A stretch of DNA of 64,000 nt from JAQVCM01 sp040403095 (lineage in GTDB: Bacteria; Bacteroidota; Bacteroidia; Flavobacteriales_D; Crocinitomicaceae), in contig JBBALI010000017.1 in assembly GCA_040403095.1 (NCBI GenBank), forward strand, positions 1 through 64,000, written 5' to 3'. Shown here in pieces: positions 25,386 through 35,375 of the stretch. The first letter of the stretch is position 1. Each line of letters starts with the position of its first letter. The notes beneath the pieces were generated by a model. The model ran no database searches. It worked only from the letters and a program-made list of their open reading frames with translations, and was not told the DNA's origin. Position numbers and translations under genes: made by a program.

Positions 25386-28300
25386 ATGAAAATCCTAGCT
25401 ACTTTGTTTTTTCTTTTGCTTTTTGTGAGTGATTTTTTCGCTCAAAAGTGGGGCGCCAATACTTTTAGTCAATTTACCAATGAAGCACTTGATGTAGAAA
25501 TTGACATTGCTGGAAATTCATACATCACCGGATATGTGACTGGTGAGACAGCATTTAATACTGCCAATGTCATCCAAAGTGCTTCAGGAAATGGAGATAT
25601 TTATGTCGCAAAATATGGCCCGAATGGAGCATTGGTTTGGTATAAAAACTTTGGTGGAAATTATTCAGATCGTGCTTATGATTTAGCAATAGGCCCAGAC
25701 CAAAATATCGTTGTGACCGGTCAATTTTTTGGCAGTGTGACATTTGGTTCCACAACTTTGCAATCAACTTCAAACTCGAAAGATATTTTTCTTTTGAAAT
25801 TAGATTCTAATGGCGATGTCATTTGGGCTTTGAAAGAGGGCGGAGACTTGGCGGAAAATGCGTATGGTGTGACCGTTGACAATCAAAATAACGTGATTTT
25901 GACCGGACAGTTTAAAGGAAATTCAACCATTGCTAATTCAAATTTTACAAGCGCAATTGATCCTGTAAACAATGCCTTTTCATTTGATTTATTTATTTCA
26001 AAATACGATGCAGCAGGTAATCCATTATGGGTTAAAACCGGATACGCCATCAAAGACGACCGAGGTTTAGCGGTAGCTGTTGACAATCAAGATAATATTT
26101 TCTTGTCAGGACAATATTCTGATACCTTGACTTTTGCTGGAAATACCTATAACAACAATGGTTACAACGTTGGTTTTATAGCAAAGATTTCACCAGCTGG
26201 TCAAGTTCAGTTTTTCAACAATATGCGCGCTGGTTTTGTTTTACCATATGATTTAGAGGTAAATAGCTCAAATGAAGTGGTTGTAACTGGTGATTTTTTG
26301 GGCGATATGTTTTACTACAACAATAATTTACCTTCTTCTTCCATTCAAAATCCATATACCAATCAAATTTTTGTCTTGAAAATCGGGAGCAATGGGAGCT
26401 TGTTATGGAACTACACTTTAGGTTCTGAAAGTGAAGTTTCTGCTGCTTCAGTTTCGATTGATCCTACCAACAATGTTTTTGTGACAGGTTATTTTAATTG
26501 TGCTTTGAGTCAATTGCACAACCTTGATCCTGAACTTTGGAATTCTGTTGGTTTTCAAGATCCTTATATTTTGAAACTTTCGAATCAAGGAAATTTCGTG
26601 TATGCCAAACAAATGGGAGGAAAAATGAATGATGTTGGTCATGGAATAGCGATTCAATCTCCTGATAAACCTATTGTCTGCGGTGGATTTACCAAATCAA
26701 TGAACGTTGCGCCAACAAATCCCGGTGGTGTGAATGTTGGAAATAACAATTATCAACTGAACAGCAGTTCTGGCGAAGTTGGGCAATTTTTCTTAACGGG
26801 CGATAGCACTAGAAATTCTTTTTTATTGAAATATGTGGATGTCAATTATCCAAACTACAATTATTACAATGTGCCTGCATCAGACAGTTTGGTTGGAAAT
26901 ATAGTGCCAAATCTAAATCCGATTCATTATTGCCGAAGTCAAAATCTAAATTATGAAACCTTAACTTGGAGTGAATTTGGACCATCTTATCAGTTTTTAT
27001 GGACGAATGGAGGCACAACAAATGCAACTACTGTCAATTCATTTACAGGAAATTACAGTGTAATCGTAAATCGAAATGATGGCTGTGCAACTGATACAAG
27101 CAATGTAAATTTGGTTGCTGATCCAATACCAACATTCCCATTACTTTCTGACAATATTGGTGAATTTACAAATCAAGTTGCTGTTGACAACGAGCATTTT
27201 GGAGATTATTTCCTTTGTCAAACACAAAACATACCCATTTATTTTACCAATTTAGCTGCTGGTACAAGTTTGACGACGATAGAGCCGAATGGCAATGTAA
27301 TCAATGGAATAGGAGTTACAAATCACAATCAGGAAGGTGAATATGCCGTGATTGTTGATAATGGCGCATGTATAGATACTGCTTATTATAAGTTTGATTT
27401 TCAGTTTTTTAATGTCTATGATTCCTTGGATTTAAAGATTAAAACTTTTTATTCAACATCTATAATATCGAATGATACGATCACAAGTTGTCAAAATATT
27501 GCAATCTTTTTTTTCGTTTATGATTCCATTACCAATCCAAATGGATCTTATTCACCAATAGATGCGCCCTATGTTTCATCATTTTATACAATAAATGGTC
27601 AGATTTTTACTGAGGACAGTATAAATGTATTGCCATTTAATCCACCTGCGTCAGGTAATTATTTGATCGAATTTGATTTGATAATCGGTTATAGTAATTC
27701 ATGTGGAATTGATACAGTGCATTATCATTTTGAAAAAAATTATTACTTTAGAGTTATTCCTAACATTTTTCCATCCGTATCTATTTTGGGAGATAATACA
27801 ATTTGTCAAGATGGTTCAATTTTTCTTACTCATTCTGCTACTCCATATGATGTAGTATGGTATAATCCAGCGCAATCTTTGTGGGTTTATTATCAAGATA
27901 GTTTAGAGATTAATTCACCTGGAGATTATTATATTTATATACCCGTGGTAGATACAATTTATGGTGTATGTAATTATTGGTCTGGCAATTATCCGTTTCA
28001 TGTAGACCTAAAACAAGCACCTAATATTCTAATAAACCCATTTGATGCTGTTATCTGTCCTTATGACTCTGCTACATTGACAGTTCCAAATATTTATCAG
28101 ACTTACCAATGGATTGGTCCTGATGGCGATTCTTTGTCCAATTCAAATACCTGTTTCGGTTCAGACCAAGGATTTTATTATTGTAATGTAGTTGATGACG
28201 ATGGTTGCGCATTAACATCGCCTGCAATTGAATTGATAGAATATTCTACTCCGAGTGTAACTTCGTATCCTCAAAATTTTATTTGTGACGATGAAATAAT

Positions 28301-30740
28301 TACCATCATGGTTAATTATGTTGGTTCACCTGCGTTTCAATGGTCTCCTATTTCCACCAATGCAGATGAAATTTTGGTCAATCAACCTGGCACATATAGT
28401 GTAACGATCGAACAATGTGGAATAACGCTCACGCAAGATTTTACCATTGTGGATGCGTCTTTGAATCCTGTAATAACTAATTCAGCGCCTAATTGTTTGG
28501 TAAATGAAATTACCATTCAAGGAAATATTCCAAATGTGAATTACTATTGGTCAACTGGAGATACAACAGATTTATCGATCAATGTAAGTGAATTTGGTGA
28601 TTACAGCGCAACGGTTGTAAACGAATATGGTTGTGTAGCGCAAACCAATACACTACAAATCACTAACTTTTCAGGTTCTTTTCCACCACCTATGGACGGT
28701 GTGATTGTTTGTTTTGGTGCTGATGTTACCTTTTTGGATTCGAGCGGCTATACGCTGAATTGGTATGATTTGGATACTAATTTTCTGCAAACATCCTCCA
28801 ATTTGACCCTTCCAAATGTCCAAAGTGATACTGCGTTTTTAATTGCTTATTCTTTTGATTATTGTATTCCGGTTTATAAGTTTTTGCTGGTTGATGTCCT
28901 AGATTCAATTTCAAATTATTCCTTGTTTGCAGATACAATGATTTGTCTAGATGAAAATATCACTTTGTTTTTACAAAATCAACCTGCACTTAATTTTGAA
29001 TGGTTCAATGGTGATTCCACTAATAATCAGCAAATCATTTCACAACCTGGTGTGTATACAATTTCCTTAGAGCAATGTGGATTCAATAAAATCGACAGTA
29101 TTGAAATTTACGACGCTTCTTTTAATTTGAATTTAACAGCTTCTGATTCTTTAATTTGCATTGGAGAAACGATATTGATATCTGCTAACGTTTCAAATCT
29201 GATTGATATTGTTTGGAATTCATCAATTGATACGACCACTATTTTAGAAGTCTCACAACCTGGAATCTATTCCGCAAATGCGACGAATATTTACGGTTGT
29301 TTTGCCCAATCAGATACAATTTCAATTTTATCTGACCCGAATGCAATTGTACCTTTTGTTAGTGACACGGCGATTTGTGCAGGAGAGGTGCTCATATTAT
29401 CTAGTAATGAATCTCAAATTATTAATTGGTACACAGTTGACTCACTATTAATTTCAACTTCGAATCAATTAGTTTTAACTGGTTTGAATTTAGATACAAG
29501 TTTCATTTATTCTCAAAATGCAGCAGGTTGTCAATTAACTTTTCAAACAGTTCAAGTTTATGTAACAGATTCAGTAGATTTGGAAATTTTTGGAGACTCT
29601 ATTTTTTGTCCAACGGAAACAACAAACTATTTTATAAATACTACTGATAATGCGACTTGGTCTATTCCGACTCAAATTTTAGGAACGTCCAATCCAATTT
29701 CTTTAAATCCAACAATATTGCAAGGTTCAGAAGTCATTTTTGTGACCATCACCAATCAGTGTTTTTCTCAAACTTTTACAGATTCAATTTATTATTTGAC
29801 ACCTGAATCAATTAGTTTTGCTGATGATTCCATTATAATCTGTCAGTATGAAACCTTGCCAATCAATTTGGTTGAAAACGTTTCAAGCACTACTTGGACG
29901 GGAAGTTTTGGGACAGTTAATTCAAATAGTTTATTGTTGAATGGGCAAATTGGAAATGGAACAATAACCGCTTCAGCCATCGATTTAAATGGTTGTTATA
30001 CAGATACAATTAGCTTAAACCTCGAGATTGCAGATTTAGATTATTCGATTGCGACTAATTTTTCAAACCTCTGTGATGGAAGTCTGGCAACGGTTGAAGT
30101 AATTTCAAATGCCGACAGTTTGATTTGGACAACTCCGATTGGAACATTTGACACTTCTTTTTTCTCGTTTAATTCTTCTGAAAGTACAGTTGGAACCTAC
30201 AACTTAACGATTTGGGACAGTTATGCGTGTCAATATGATACATCAATTTCTATTACTAATTTTCCTTTGCCAGTATTTGCTTTGGATTACGATACTTTAC
30301 TTTGTTTGGATGACATTTATACCTATGCATTTCCAACAGATACCAATAATTATACTTGGACATTTTATGGGTCTGTTAACAATATTCCGATCAATGGTAA
30401 TCAAGAATTAATTTTGACAGCAACCTCACCTGCAGGATGTGTTTTTGTTGATACAATTTTTGTGATGTCTGTTAATTGCGATGATGCCCTTCCAAATGTT
30501 ATCACCTCAAATGGAGATGGAACGAATGATTATTTTGTGATTGATGAAGCGAGTTTGTTTCCAAATAATCACTTTTATCTCTACAATCGTTGGGGAAATG
30601 TTATTTTTGAACAAGAAGGTTATCAAAACACTTTTGAAGGTTCACGATTTAGTGAAGGCGTTTATTGGTATGTTTTCTACCAAGATCCGATCAACAATCC
30701 TCAAAAAGTGAAGCAAGGATTTTTACATATTTATCATTAA
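25386..30740 (+). CDS. Giant T9SS type B surface protein with SBBP-type propeller (paralogue 2)
   Basis: A 1784-aa tandem duplicate of the upstream protein with the same order of parts: signal peptide (1-19, ending FFAQ), SBBP blades (about 20-470), Ig/PKD-like modules with paired cysteines and a CHU_C/type B sorting domain (SNGDGTNDYF, YNRWGNVIF, KQGFLHIYH). Identity to paralogue 1 is very high in the propeller (for example GNGDIYVAKY and NYSDRAYDLAIGPDQNI are the same) and in the last 50 residues, and clearly lower around residues 690-900 and in parts of the Ig modules. The next gene starts 14 bases after its stop, so it probably shares a transcript with the 389-aa T9SS protein. Confidence 0.85.
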   Translation: MKILATLFFLLLFVSDFFAQKWGANTFSQFTNEALDVEIDIAGNSYITGYVTGETAFNTANVIQSASGNGDIYVAKYGPNGALVWYKNFGGNYSDRAYDLAIGPDQNIVVTGQFFGSVTFGSTTLQSTSNSKDIFLLKLDSNGDVIWALKEGGDLAENAYGVTVDNQNNVILTGQFKGNSTIANSNFTSAIDPVNNAFSFDLFISKYDAAGNPLWVKTGYAIKDDRGLAVAVDNQDNIFLSGQYSDTLTFAGNTYNNNGYNVGFIAKISPAGQVQFFNNMRAGFVLPYDLEVNSSNEVVVTGDFLGDMFYYNNNLPSSSIQNPYTNQIFVLKIGSNGSLLWNYTLGSESEVSAASVSIDPTNNVFVTGYFNCALSQLHNLDPELWNSVGFQDPYILKLSNQGNFVYAKQMGGKMNDVGHGIAIQSPDKPIVCGGFTKSMNVAPTNPGGVNVGNNNYQLNSSSGEVGQFFLTGDSTRNSFLLKYVDVNYPNYNYYNVPASDSLVGNIVPNLNPIHYCRSQNLNYETLTWSEFGPSYQFLWTNGGTTNATTVNSFTGNYSVIVNRNDGCATDTSNVNLVADPIPTFPLLSDNIGEFTNQVAVDNEHFGDYFLCQTQNIPIYFTNLAAGTSLTTIEPNGNVINGIGVTNHNQEGEYAVIVDNGACIDTAYYKFDFQFFNVYDSLDLKIKTFYSTSIISNDTITSCQNIAIFFFVYDSITNPNGSYSPIDAPYVSSFYTINGQIFTEDSINVLPFNPPASGNYLIEFDLIIGYSNSCGIDTVHYHFEKNYYFRVIPNIFPSVSILGDNTICQDGSIFLTHSATPYDVVWYNPAQSLWVYYQDSLEINSPGDYYIYIPVVDTIYGVCNYWSGNYPFHVDLKQAPNILINPFDAVICPYDSATLTVPNIYQTYQWIGPDGDSLSNSNTCFGSDQGFYYCNVVDDDGCALTSPAIELIEYSTPSVTSYPQNFICDDEIITIMVNYVGSPAFQWSPISTNADEILVNQPGTYSVTIEQCGITLTQDFTIVDASLNPVITNSAPNCLVNEITIQGNIPNVNYYWSTGDTTDLSINVSEFGDYSATVVNEYGCVAQTNTLQITNFSGSFPPPMDGVIVCFGADVTFLDSSGYTLNWYDLDTNFLQTSSNLTLPNVQSDTAFLIAYSFDYCIPVYKFLLVDVLDSISNYSLFADTMICLDENITLFLQNQPALNFEWFNGDSTNNQQIISQPGVYTISLEQCGFNKIDSIEIYDASFNLNLTASDSLICIGETILISANVSNLIDIVWNSSIDTTTILEVSQPGIYSANATNIYGCFAQSDTISILSDPNAIVPFVSDTAICAGEVLILSSNESQIINWYTVDSLLISTSNQLVLTGLNLDTSFIYSQNAAGCQLTFQTVQVYVTDSVDLEIFGDSIFCPTETTNYFINTTDNATWSIPTQILGTSNPISLNPTILQGSEVIFVTITNQCFSQTFTDSIYYLTPESISFADDSIIICQYETLPINLVENVSSTTWTGSFGTVNSNSLLLNGQIGNGTITASAIDLNGCYTDTISLNLEIADLDYSIATNFSNLCDGSLATVEVISNADSLIWTTPIGTFDTSFFSFNSSESTVGTYNLTIWDSYACQYDTSISITNFPLPVFALDYDTLLCLDDIYTYAFPTDTNNYTWTFYGSVNNIPINGNQELILTATSPAGCVFVDTIFVMSVNCDDALPNVITSNGDGTNDYFVIDEASLFPNNHFYLYNRWGNVIFEQEGYQNTFEGSRFSEGVYWYVFYQDPINNPQKVKQGFLHIYH

Positions 30741-30753
30741 TGATTGAAAACCA

Positions 30754-31923
30754 ATGAGAAAATTATTTCTTAAATTACTGTTCTTGATGTTTGCGATTTC
30801 ATCTCAAGCTCAAAATGTCAAAGGTTTGTATGTGAATGGTTTTAATTCTATTTTGGGAAATCAATTGAGAGAGGATAGCTTGTTGCGATTTGCAGAAAAT
30901 AATGGTTTTAACTATTTGACTTTATATGAAGTTCATTTGGTGCACAATGCAAATCCATTGACGAATATCAGTTCGGCTCAAACTTTTGCCAATTTTATCT
31001 CTAAAGCAAAAACACAGTTTGGAATCAATCAAGTTGGAGTTGCTGCTGAAAATTATTGGTTTTTTAGCAATGTGATTGCTGTTTATAATCAGCAGCATGC
31101 AGCTTTAACCGAAAAAGTGGATGTTTACAATTTTGAATTTGAATTTTGGATTCCATCCTCTGTGGAGAATGGCGCATATTATTGTTCGACGTATTTGCAA
31201 CCAAATAGTTTGACATGCGATACTGCTGGTGCATTTCAGTTTTACAAGAAAAACTTACATCAAATTGATTCCTTGGCAAATGCAAACGGTCAAATCTCAG
31301 AAGCTTATTTCGGTTTTTTCAATACAGGGCAGGGAAATCAAATTGTACAAACAGGTGTTGATCGCGTTTTGTTGAGTATTTACTTGCCAACTTCTAATTA
31401 TTCAGTAAGTTATCAATACAATTACGTAAAACCAAGACTGCAGAATTTGGCAAGTTCTCAAACAGAAATAAAAGTTTTACCAATCTATAGCGCCGAACCT
31501 TCTTTCATGCAATCTTGGGTTGTTTCGAATCCATTTTTCGATCCTTTTGCAACTTTGAATAACAGTTTACAAGCGGAAACCGCTATATGGAAAAACTATA
31601 TCAATTTAGAGGGAATTCAATGGTTTGCATATAGTTTTTTGCCCAAGATAAATTTAGATTTGTCGGTTGATGACAATCAAATAATAAAAATAACCAATTG
31701 TAAAATATTTCCGAATCCAAGCTCAGAATTCTTGCAAATTCAAATGGAAAACGATCTAAATGAAGCTCACTTTAGCATGTATGATTTGGGAGGAAAATTA
31801 ATTTCTCAACAAGATTTTAAGCAAGAAATTATTATTTCAACGAATTCATTTCCTTCAGGTTTATACTTTTTAAAAGTAAAATCAAACGAATCAGAATCTA
31901 ACTTCAAGTTGATCATAGAATAA
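30754..31923 (+). CDS. T9SS type A secreted protein of unknown function
   Basis: A 389-aa exported protein with a signal peptide (1-19, FLMFAISSQA) and a C-terminal T9SS type A domain (about 315-389, CKIFPNPSSEFLQI, MYDLGGKLISQQ, SGLYFLKVKS). The ~290-residue central part (GLYVNGFNSILGNQLREDSLLRFAENNGFNYLTLYEVHLV near the start, later VGVAAENYWFF, RVLLSIYLP, IQWFAYSFLP) has a strand-helix rhythm like a TIM-barrel glycosidase-type domain, but I see no recognisable catalytic signature. It probably belongs to the transcript of the giant paralogue 2. Confidence 0.7.
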   Translation: MRKLFLKLLFLMFAISSQAQNVKGLYVNGFNSILGNQLREDSLLRFAENNGFNYLTLYEVHLVHNANPLTNISSAQTFANFISKAKTQFGINQVGVAAENYWFFSNVIAVYNQQHAALTEKVDVYNFEFEFWIPSSVENGAYYCSTYLQPNSLTCDTAGAFQFYKKNLHQIDSLANANGQISEAYFGFFNTGQGNQIVQTGVDRVLLSIYLPTSNYSVSYQYNYVKPRLQNLASSQTEIKVLPIYSAEPSFMQSWVVSNPFFDPFATLNNSLQAETAIWKNYINLEGIQWFAYSFLPKINLDLSVDDNQIIKITNCKIFPNPSSEFLQIQMENDLNEAHFSMYDLGGKLISQQDFKQEIIISTNSFPSGLYFLKVKSNESESNFKLIIE

Positions 31924-31976
31924 CGTAGTAGCTTGTGATGTTTTGTTAATTCTCATGTCTTGCAAAGTTAATTCAG

Positions 31977-31984
31977 TAATTTTG
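31977..31984 (+). promoter_or_regulatory. -7 box of the thioesterase gene
   Basis: TAATTTTG, an exact TAnnTTTG match, 24 bases before ATG 32008. The nearest upstream TTG (31960-31962) is at 14 bp, shorter than usual. Confidence 0.45.
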
Positions 31985-32007
31985 TAATTAATAAACATAC
32001 AATTACA

Positions 32008-32451
32008 ATGGATAATATTTTCAAAAGCAAAGTGATTTGGGCACAAATGGATGCCAACAGGCATTTAAGGCATTCCGCCTATGCAGATTTAGCAGCACAA
32101 GCAAGAATAGAATTACTTGAAGCTATCAATTTAAATATGGAAACTTTCGCAAAGCTGAAACTTGGACCAATATTGTTCAGGGAAGAATTGGTTTATTTGA
32201 GGGAAATTACTGGTTCACAAAATATAGAGATCAAAACGGTGCTGACTAAAACTAGAATTGATGGTTCCAGATGGTCGATTCGGCATGAAGTTTTTAGAGA
32301 AGATGGTATCAAGTCAGCAATCATCAACGTTGATGGCGCATGGTTGAATATGGTAGATCGAAAATTAACTTCCCTTCCTGAGGAATATGCCGGACTTTTT
32401 CAGCAAGTTCCAAAAAGTGATGATTTTGTTTTAGAAGAGATTACAAAATAA
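32008..32451 (+). CDS. Hotdog-fold acyl-CoA thioesterase
   Basis: A 147-aa protein of the 4HBT/FadM-like group. Its N-terminus reads KVIWAQMDANRHLRHSAYADLAAQARIELL, the usual 'W.D.D..gHvnn..Y' motif, with the aspartate in MDANRHL and His/Ser in place of the common HMN. This precedes the long helix of the hotdog fold; strands EELVYLREITGSQNIEIKTVL and GSRWSIRHEVFRE follow. These enzymes hydrolyse acyl-CoA or acyl-ACP thioesters in the cytoplasm; the substrate is not predictable here. It ends at a bidirectional terminator shared with the convergent PKD gene. Confidence 0.75.
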   Translation: MDNIFKSKVIWAQMDANRHLRHSAYADLAAQARIELLEAINLNMETFAKLKLGPILFREELVYLREITGSQNIEIKTVLTKTRIDGSRWSIRHEVFREDGIKSAIINVDGAWLNMVDRKLTSLPEEYAGLFQQVPKSDDFVLEEITK

Positions 32452-32457
32452 ACAAAA

Positions 32458-32487
32458 AAGGCTGTTCATTTGAACAGCCTTAATTTT
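32458..32487. terminator. Bidirectional terminator between convergent genes
   Basis: A perfect 11-bp stem pairs 32458-32468 (AAGGCTGTTCA) with 32471-32481. A T tract follows on both strands (32485-32490 on plus, complement of 32454-32459 on minus), so it can end both the thioesterase and the PKD protein transcripts. Confidence 0.85.
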
Positions 32488-32502
32488 TTGATTTAAAATC
32501 TT

Positions 32503-34746
32503 TTATCTTAAAAGATTTACACTTCCCATCAACAATTTTCTTTCGTCCGATGATATTGTTTTAAATTCTATCTTCCAAGTATAAGTATCATCTTTTACAA
32601 TTCCATGAGTACCGTTGTAAGTTCCGTCCCAGCCATAATTTGCATCGTTAGATTCAAATATTAATTCACCCCAACGATTGTAAATTACCATTTTGTAATC
32701 ATTTGGATCAAATCCTGAAGTAAAAATTGGTTTAAAAACTGGATTATGTTCATCTTGATCAGGCGTAAACGTATTAGGAATGTAATAAATTAACTCGTCT
32801 TGAACTTCGATGTTCACTTTTGCAGTATCACTGCAGCCATTTACCGAATATGCGATTAGAGTAATTTGATAATTCGCAGCAAATTCAGCGGGGAAAGTAT
32901 GTTCTGGATTATCAAGAACTGAAGTACCAGTAGCATCTCCAAAATTCCACAAGTAAGTATTTGCTCCTGTTGAAGCATTTACCATGTTCGTAGTTGTTTC
33001 CAAAATTGAAAGAACAGGAGGATTTGCAGTAAAATCAGCAACTGGATTTGCGAATGCACATGAAATAGATGGATATGTTATTTGTCCAATACATCCGTTT
33101 GGGGTAGTGGCAATTAAAGTTACATCATAGCAACCAGCCGCAGTGTATGTTGCAATTGCAGTATTTGGATTATTTGAAGTTACTCCATTTCCAAGTACCC
33201 ACTGATAGGAATTATTTACAGGATTGAGATTATCATAAATAACAGTCAAGGGAATACAGCCACTAGTAACATTCGCGGTAAAATTAACGATAGGAGTGGG
33301 AATAACAGTTATTGTCATTTGATCAGTTCCTAGACATCCGCCAGCATCTGTTGCTACTACTGTATATGTTGCGGTGGTTGAAGGTGCAAAGGCAACTCCA
33401 TTTGTCACATTATTGTCCCAAGAATATACTAGTCCTCCAGTTCCACTGCAAACTGCTGTGGCACCAGAACAAATTGTAATATCCGCACCTGCATTGATTG
33501 TTGCACCAGGATTAACGGTAACTGTTATTTGATCTGTAGAAGTACAAGAACCAGTGGTTCCAGTAACCGTATAAGTTGTTGTTGCAGCCGGAGTGAATGG
33601 AACCCCATTTGTAATAGTTGGGTCATTCCAAGTATATGTAGCGGCATTTGTGGGATTGAAAGTAACAGTTTGACCAACACAAATTACTTGATCTGGACCT
33701 GCGTTAACTGTTGCTGAATTTACGACAACCGTAGTAACAGAGGTACAAGTTACACCATTTAGAGTTGTTGAAACTGTGTAATCATAACTTCCTGGAGTGT
33801 TAATTATAAATCCAGTTGGATTTTGCAAATTTGAAGTGAAACCATTTGGTCCTGACCAAGAATAAGCTGTAGCACCAGTTACTGTGGTAGCAGTTAGATT
33901 CACCGTTCCACCAACACAAATTGGACCGTTGTTACCAGCAGTAATTGAACAACCACAGGAATTTACTGTGATAGTTGAAGATACTGTTGAAGGTGAACCT
34001 GGACAAAGAGAAGAAGTTGATGGTAAGGTCGATGTTGCAGAAAAAGTGTATGTACCTGGCGAAGGAGGAGAAACTGTAACAGTTGCACCTGATCCAGTTA
34101 AATACGGAGAAGAAGCCCAAGTATATGTACCATCTCCACCAGCTGCTGTTAGAGTTACTGTTTCACCGGGACAAATACTAGCAGTTGATGAGCTTACGGA
34201 TACAGGGGTCGAAACTCCTGAATTTGCACCAATGATGTAATCACAAACATCTCCAGCATTTCCATCAATCATCATGTAATATGTTTGACCAGGAGTCAAG
34301 CCTGATGCAGAAACATTTATTGGACCAGCTGTTGCAGTTCCATCATTCCAACAAGTGTAGCTTGTAACGGAACCTGCACATGGTTGTGACGAAGAAAAAA
34401 TCATGATTTGAATTCCAATTCCATCTGCTGAACTAGTTAACCAAACATCAAATGAAATGGAACTTGAAGAAGCTGTAAATGAAAGAAAAGAATTGTTTTC
34501 TATTGAACCACAAAATGTGCTATTTAATTGACTCCAATAATCAGCAGTATAACTAGATGAAGTTGTTCCACAAAAACCATTTAAATCACAAATAGGAGTT
34601 GCTTGTGCGCAAGTATTTCCAGGAGCAGCATTTCCAACACAATTAGGTGCTGGAGACGTAGGTGTTCCAATTCCTCCTCCACCAGTGCTGGCGAAAAGTG
34701 AAATATTTACGGAAATAAAAAAAATGAAGAGTAGTAAATTTTTCAT
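32503..34746 (-). CDS. PKD-domain protein with T9SS type B sorting domain
   Basis: A 747-aa exported protein with a signal peptide (1-19, NLLLFIFFISVNISLFAS), a Gly/Pro/Cys-rich start and an N-terminal domain with DYWSQLNSTFCGSIENNSFLSF and GLTPGQTYYMMIDGNAGD (a common Bacteroidota pattern next to PKD domains). Then come several short Cys-containing Ig-like repeats (VCVGQTVTFNP, CSGATAVCSGTGG, TYTVTGTTG), two PKD-like domains (about 490-650, with AYSVNGCSDTAKVNIEVQ at the end) and the CHU_C/type B sorting domain (about 655-747, YIPNTFTPDQDEHN, IYNRWGELIFES, DDTYTWKI). It should end up on the surface. It lies immediately upstream of a 134-aa gene on the same strand. Confidence 0.85.
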   Translation of the reverse strand: MKNLLLFIFFISVNISLFASTGGGGIGTPTSPAPNCVGNAAPGNTCAQATPICDLNGFCGTTSSSYTADYWSQLNSTFCGSIENNSFLSFTASSSSISFDVWLTSSADGIGIQIMIFSSSQPCAGSVTSYTCWNDGTATAGPINVSASGLTPGQTYYMMIDGNAGDVCDYIIGANSGVSTPVSVSSSTASICPGETVTLTAAGGDGTYTWASSPYLTGSGATVTVSPPSPGTYTFSATSTLPSTSSLCPGSPSTVSSTITVNSCGCSITAGNNGPICVGGTVNLTATTVTGATAYSWSGPNGFTSNLQNPTGFIINTPGSYDYTVSTTLNGVTCTSVTTVVVNSATVNAGPDQVICVGQTVTFNPTNAATYTWNDPTITNGVPFTPAATTTYTVTGTTGSCTSTDQITVTVNPGATINAGADITICSGATAVCSGTGGLVYSWDNNVTNGVAFAPSTTATYTVVATDAGGCLGTDQMTITVIPTPIVNFTANVTSGCIPLTVIYDNLNPVNNSYQWVLGNGVTSNNPNTAIATYTAAGCYDVTLIATTPNGCIGQITYPSISCAFANPVADFTANPPVLSILETTTNMVNASTGANTYLWNFGDATGTSVLDNPEHTFPAEFAANYQITLIAYSVNGCSDTAKVNIEVQDELIYYIPNTFTPDQDEHNPVFKPIFTSGFDPNDYKMVIYNRWGELIFESNDANYGWDGTYNGTHGIVKDDTYTWKIEFKTISSDERKLLMGSVNLLR

Positions 34747-34772
34747 GTATTGTTTGAATTTGAAATGACTAA

Positions 34773-35156
34773 TTACAACTTAATAATATTGATTAATTCA
34801 GTTCTTAAGGGTTTTTCAACGCTGATGTAACTTTCATTTTCATTCGTAGATATAATTTTAATGTAAAATCTTTCTCTATCTCTTTTTGGGTCATCATTTC
34901 CTAAGAAATATTGTTCTACTTTATAACCATTTTCTGTAAGTTCTAAAATTTTAAAATATTTCAGAACCAAATCGTCTTTCAAAATTTGAAATTGATTACC
35001 TTCAACTATCAATTTATTGTATTTATTGATTGGCTGTCCTTCAAGTTGTCTTACAGAAAAAGTTCCACTCAATGGAAAGGTGAAATCAGTTTGAGCTTTA
35101 ATGGCATAAGAGCTTAAACTCAAAACAAGTAGCAATAGTAATTTTTTGATTCGCAT
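34773..35156 (-). CDS. Exported small protein of unknown function
   Basis: About 127 aa from ATG 35156. The frame also opens at a TTG at 35177, but that codon lies inside the -7 box, so the ATG is preferred. A signal peptide (RIKKLLLLLVLSLSSYAIKA) is followed by a compact beta-rich domain with FSVRQLEGQPINKYNKLIVEGNQFQIL and VLKYFKILELTENGYKVEQYF, which suggests a small periplasmic lipocalin- or DUF-like fold; I do not recognise the family. It precedes the PKD/T9SS gene by 26 bases and is probably co-transcribed with it. Confidence 0.6.
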   Translation of the reverse strand: MRIKKLLLLLVLSLSSYAIKAQTDFTFPLSGTFSVRQLEGQPINKYNKLIVEGNQFQILKDDLVLKYFKILELTENGYKVEQYFLGNDDPKRDRERFYIKIISTNENESYISVEKPLRTELINIIKL

Positions 35157-35174
35157 AATTTTTATGTTATAAGA

Positions 35175-35182
35175 CAAATGTA
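35175..35182 (-). promoter_or_regulatory. -7 box of the 127-aa exported protein/PKD operon
   Basis: TACATTTG on the minus strand, an exact TAnnTTTG match. It supports ATG 35156 as the start and gives a leader of roughly 10-15 nt. Confidence 0.55.
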
Positions 35183-35328
35183 ATTATTCTTTTGACGAAT
35201 AACTCTCTCTAAAGTTGCCTTTTATCAGTATTTAATTGTTTAAAAATCCTTATTTGGGAAAGTTTTACCAATTTATGTTATGTTGTTAATTATTTAACAT
35301 TATTTTAATTCCAATTAAACAGAAGATT

Positions 35329-35360
35329 TTTGTAAAAATTAATTTAATAAACTATCTTCG
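35329..35360 (+). promoter_or_regulatory. Promoter of the MBL-AlkB-GMC operon
   Basis: TTTG at 35329-35332, a 20-bp spacer, then TATCTTCG at 35353-35360 (one mismatch to TAnnTTTG). It lies 15 bases before ATG 35376 and would drive the whole alkane-oxidation operon. Confidence 0.5.
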
Positions 35361-35375
35361 TTTAAAATTAATAAT

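Noticed and set aside
33884..34240. 118-codon plus-strand frame antisense to the PKD/T9SS gene
   Set aside because: It is a Pro/Val-rich, repetitive reading of the repeat-rich PKD gene with no start context or family match; it disappears as a gene once the minus-strand protein is accepted.
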